Assembly: GCA_021835185.1 (NCBI GenBank)
Contig: JAKBQO010000117.1
Span: 1 to 5,159 of the forward strand
Length of the DNA stretch: 5,159 nucleotides
Reading direction: 5' to 3'
From: Thermoplasmata archaeon
GTDB lineage: Archaea; Thermoplasmatota; Thermoplasmata; Thermoplasmatales; Thermoplasmataceae
Positions 4,918 through 5,159 of the stretch are shown here, one piece after another (the first letter of the stretch is position 1; every line of letters starts with the position of its first letter). The notes under the pieces are model-generated. The model made no database searches and was not told the DNA's origin. It saw only the letters and a program-made list of their open reading frames with translations. A program made the translations under genes and the position numbers.

Positions 4918-5159
4918 TTATTTTTCTTTCTTTTTTATAAAATTGTTTATCCTGTCTTTTGTATCTTTTCCGGAAAATAAAATACCGAATAATGCAGCCT
5001 CATAGTCAAGGTTAGTTTTAATATGTGACGATGAAGTATTGTTTACCGCACGTTTTGCCAGTTTTACAGTATTTTCAGGTTTGGTATTGATTATTTGCCC
5101 TAGTCTTGTAGCTTCTTCCAGTGCATTGCCTGCCAGAATGTCTACAAGCCCGATCGGAA
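4918..5159 (-). CDS. Enoyl-CoA hydratase/isomerase (crotonase family), C-terminal part; 5' end outside window
   Basis: Reading the minus strand from 5157, an open frame of 79 residues ends at TAA (4918-4920). It opens with PIGLVDIL and continues with a helix (GNALEEATRLGQII), then TVKLAKRAVNN, then DYEAALFGILFSGKDTKDRINNFIKKKEK. These are the C-terminal helices of the crotonase fold: the GLVD turn, the LAKRA helix, the E-x-x-x-F helix and the final DxxxxxxxF segment with a basic tail. Crotonases act on acyl-CoA thioesters, for example hydrating enoyl-CoA in beta-oxidation. The oxyanion-hole and catalytic Glu region lies outside the window, so the exact reaction cannot be named. It converges on the Rieske gene with a 42-base gap. 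Confidence 0.87.
   Translation of the reverse strand, partial: PIGLVDILAGNALEEATRLGQIINTKPENTVKLAKRAVNNTSSSHIKTNLDYEAALFGILFSGKDTKDRINNFIKKKEK
4919..4936 (+). terminator. T-rich terminator after the Rieske gene
   Basis: A T-rich tract (T5-C-T3-C-T6 at 4921-4936) starts about 45 bases after the Rieske stop codon. On the other strand the same bases encode the Lys-rich end of the crotonase, so part of the pattern is explained by coding. Confidence 0.4.

Noticed and set aside
1..5159. CRISPR arrays, insertion-sequence ends or transposase fragments.
   Set aside because: No regularly spaced repeats, no terminal inverted repeats with target duplication, and no transposase or integrase motifs were seen on either strand.

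Overview
The window is most likely chromosomal DNA of an acidophilic archaeon of the order Thermoplasmatales (a Ferroplasma-, Acidiplasma- or Cuniculiplasma-like organism). This is inferred, not proven. The signs are an AT-rich genome, heavy use of ATA, AGA and AGG codons, archaeal TATA boxes about 25-27 bases before several start codons with no Shine-Dalgarno sequence between (a leaderless arrangement), and T-run ends after several genes.

Layout, left to right. Positions 1-588 are the C-terminal part of an acyl-CoA synthetase that begins before the window. It converges, with only 2 bases between stop codons, on a 12-helix MFS transporter (minus strand, 591-1754). A 141-base divergent spacer follows, then a metallo-beta-lactamase-fold hydrolase with a C-terminal winged-helix-like region (1896-2864). 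After a 303-base AT-rich gap comes a small, unrecognised, methionine-rich protein made of about six helical units of 19-20 residues (3168-3533).

The gap 3534-4047 is the most interesting part. It lies between converging genes and has no credible protein gene. It contains a G+C-rich island (58 of 110 bases in 3851-3960 are G or C, against a very AT-rich surround) with several mutually compatible helices, a TATA box in front and T-runs behind. I read it as a candidate independent structured RNA of about 160-175 nt that I cannot assign to a known family. A weaker second candidate lies at about 3642-3749.

The right part has a DUF302 protein (minus, 4048-4425) divergent from a small soluble Rieske [2Fe-2S] protein (4540-4875). 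The Rieske gene converges on the C-terminal end of an enoyl-CoA hydratase/isomerase (minus, 4918-5159, continuing out of the window).

Together the acyl-CoA synthetase and the crotonase suggest fatty-acid or carboxylic-acid catabolism in this neighbourhood, but they sit at opposite ends with unrelated genes between and do not form an operon here. All genes look single-promoter and alternate in strand. No insertion sequence, CRISPR array, tRNA or rRNA was found.
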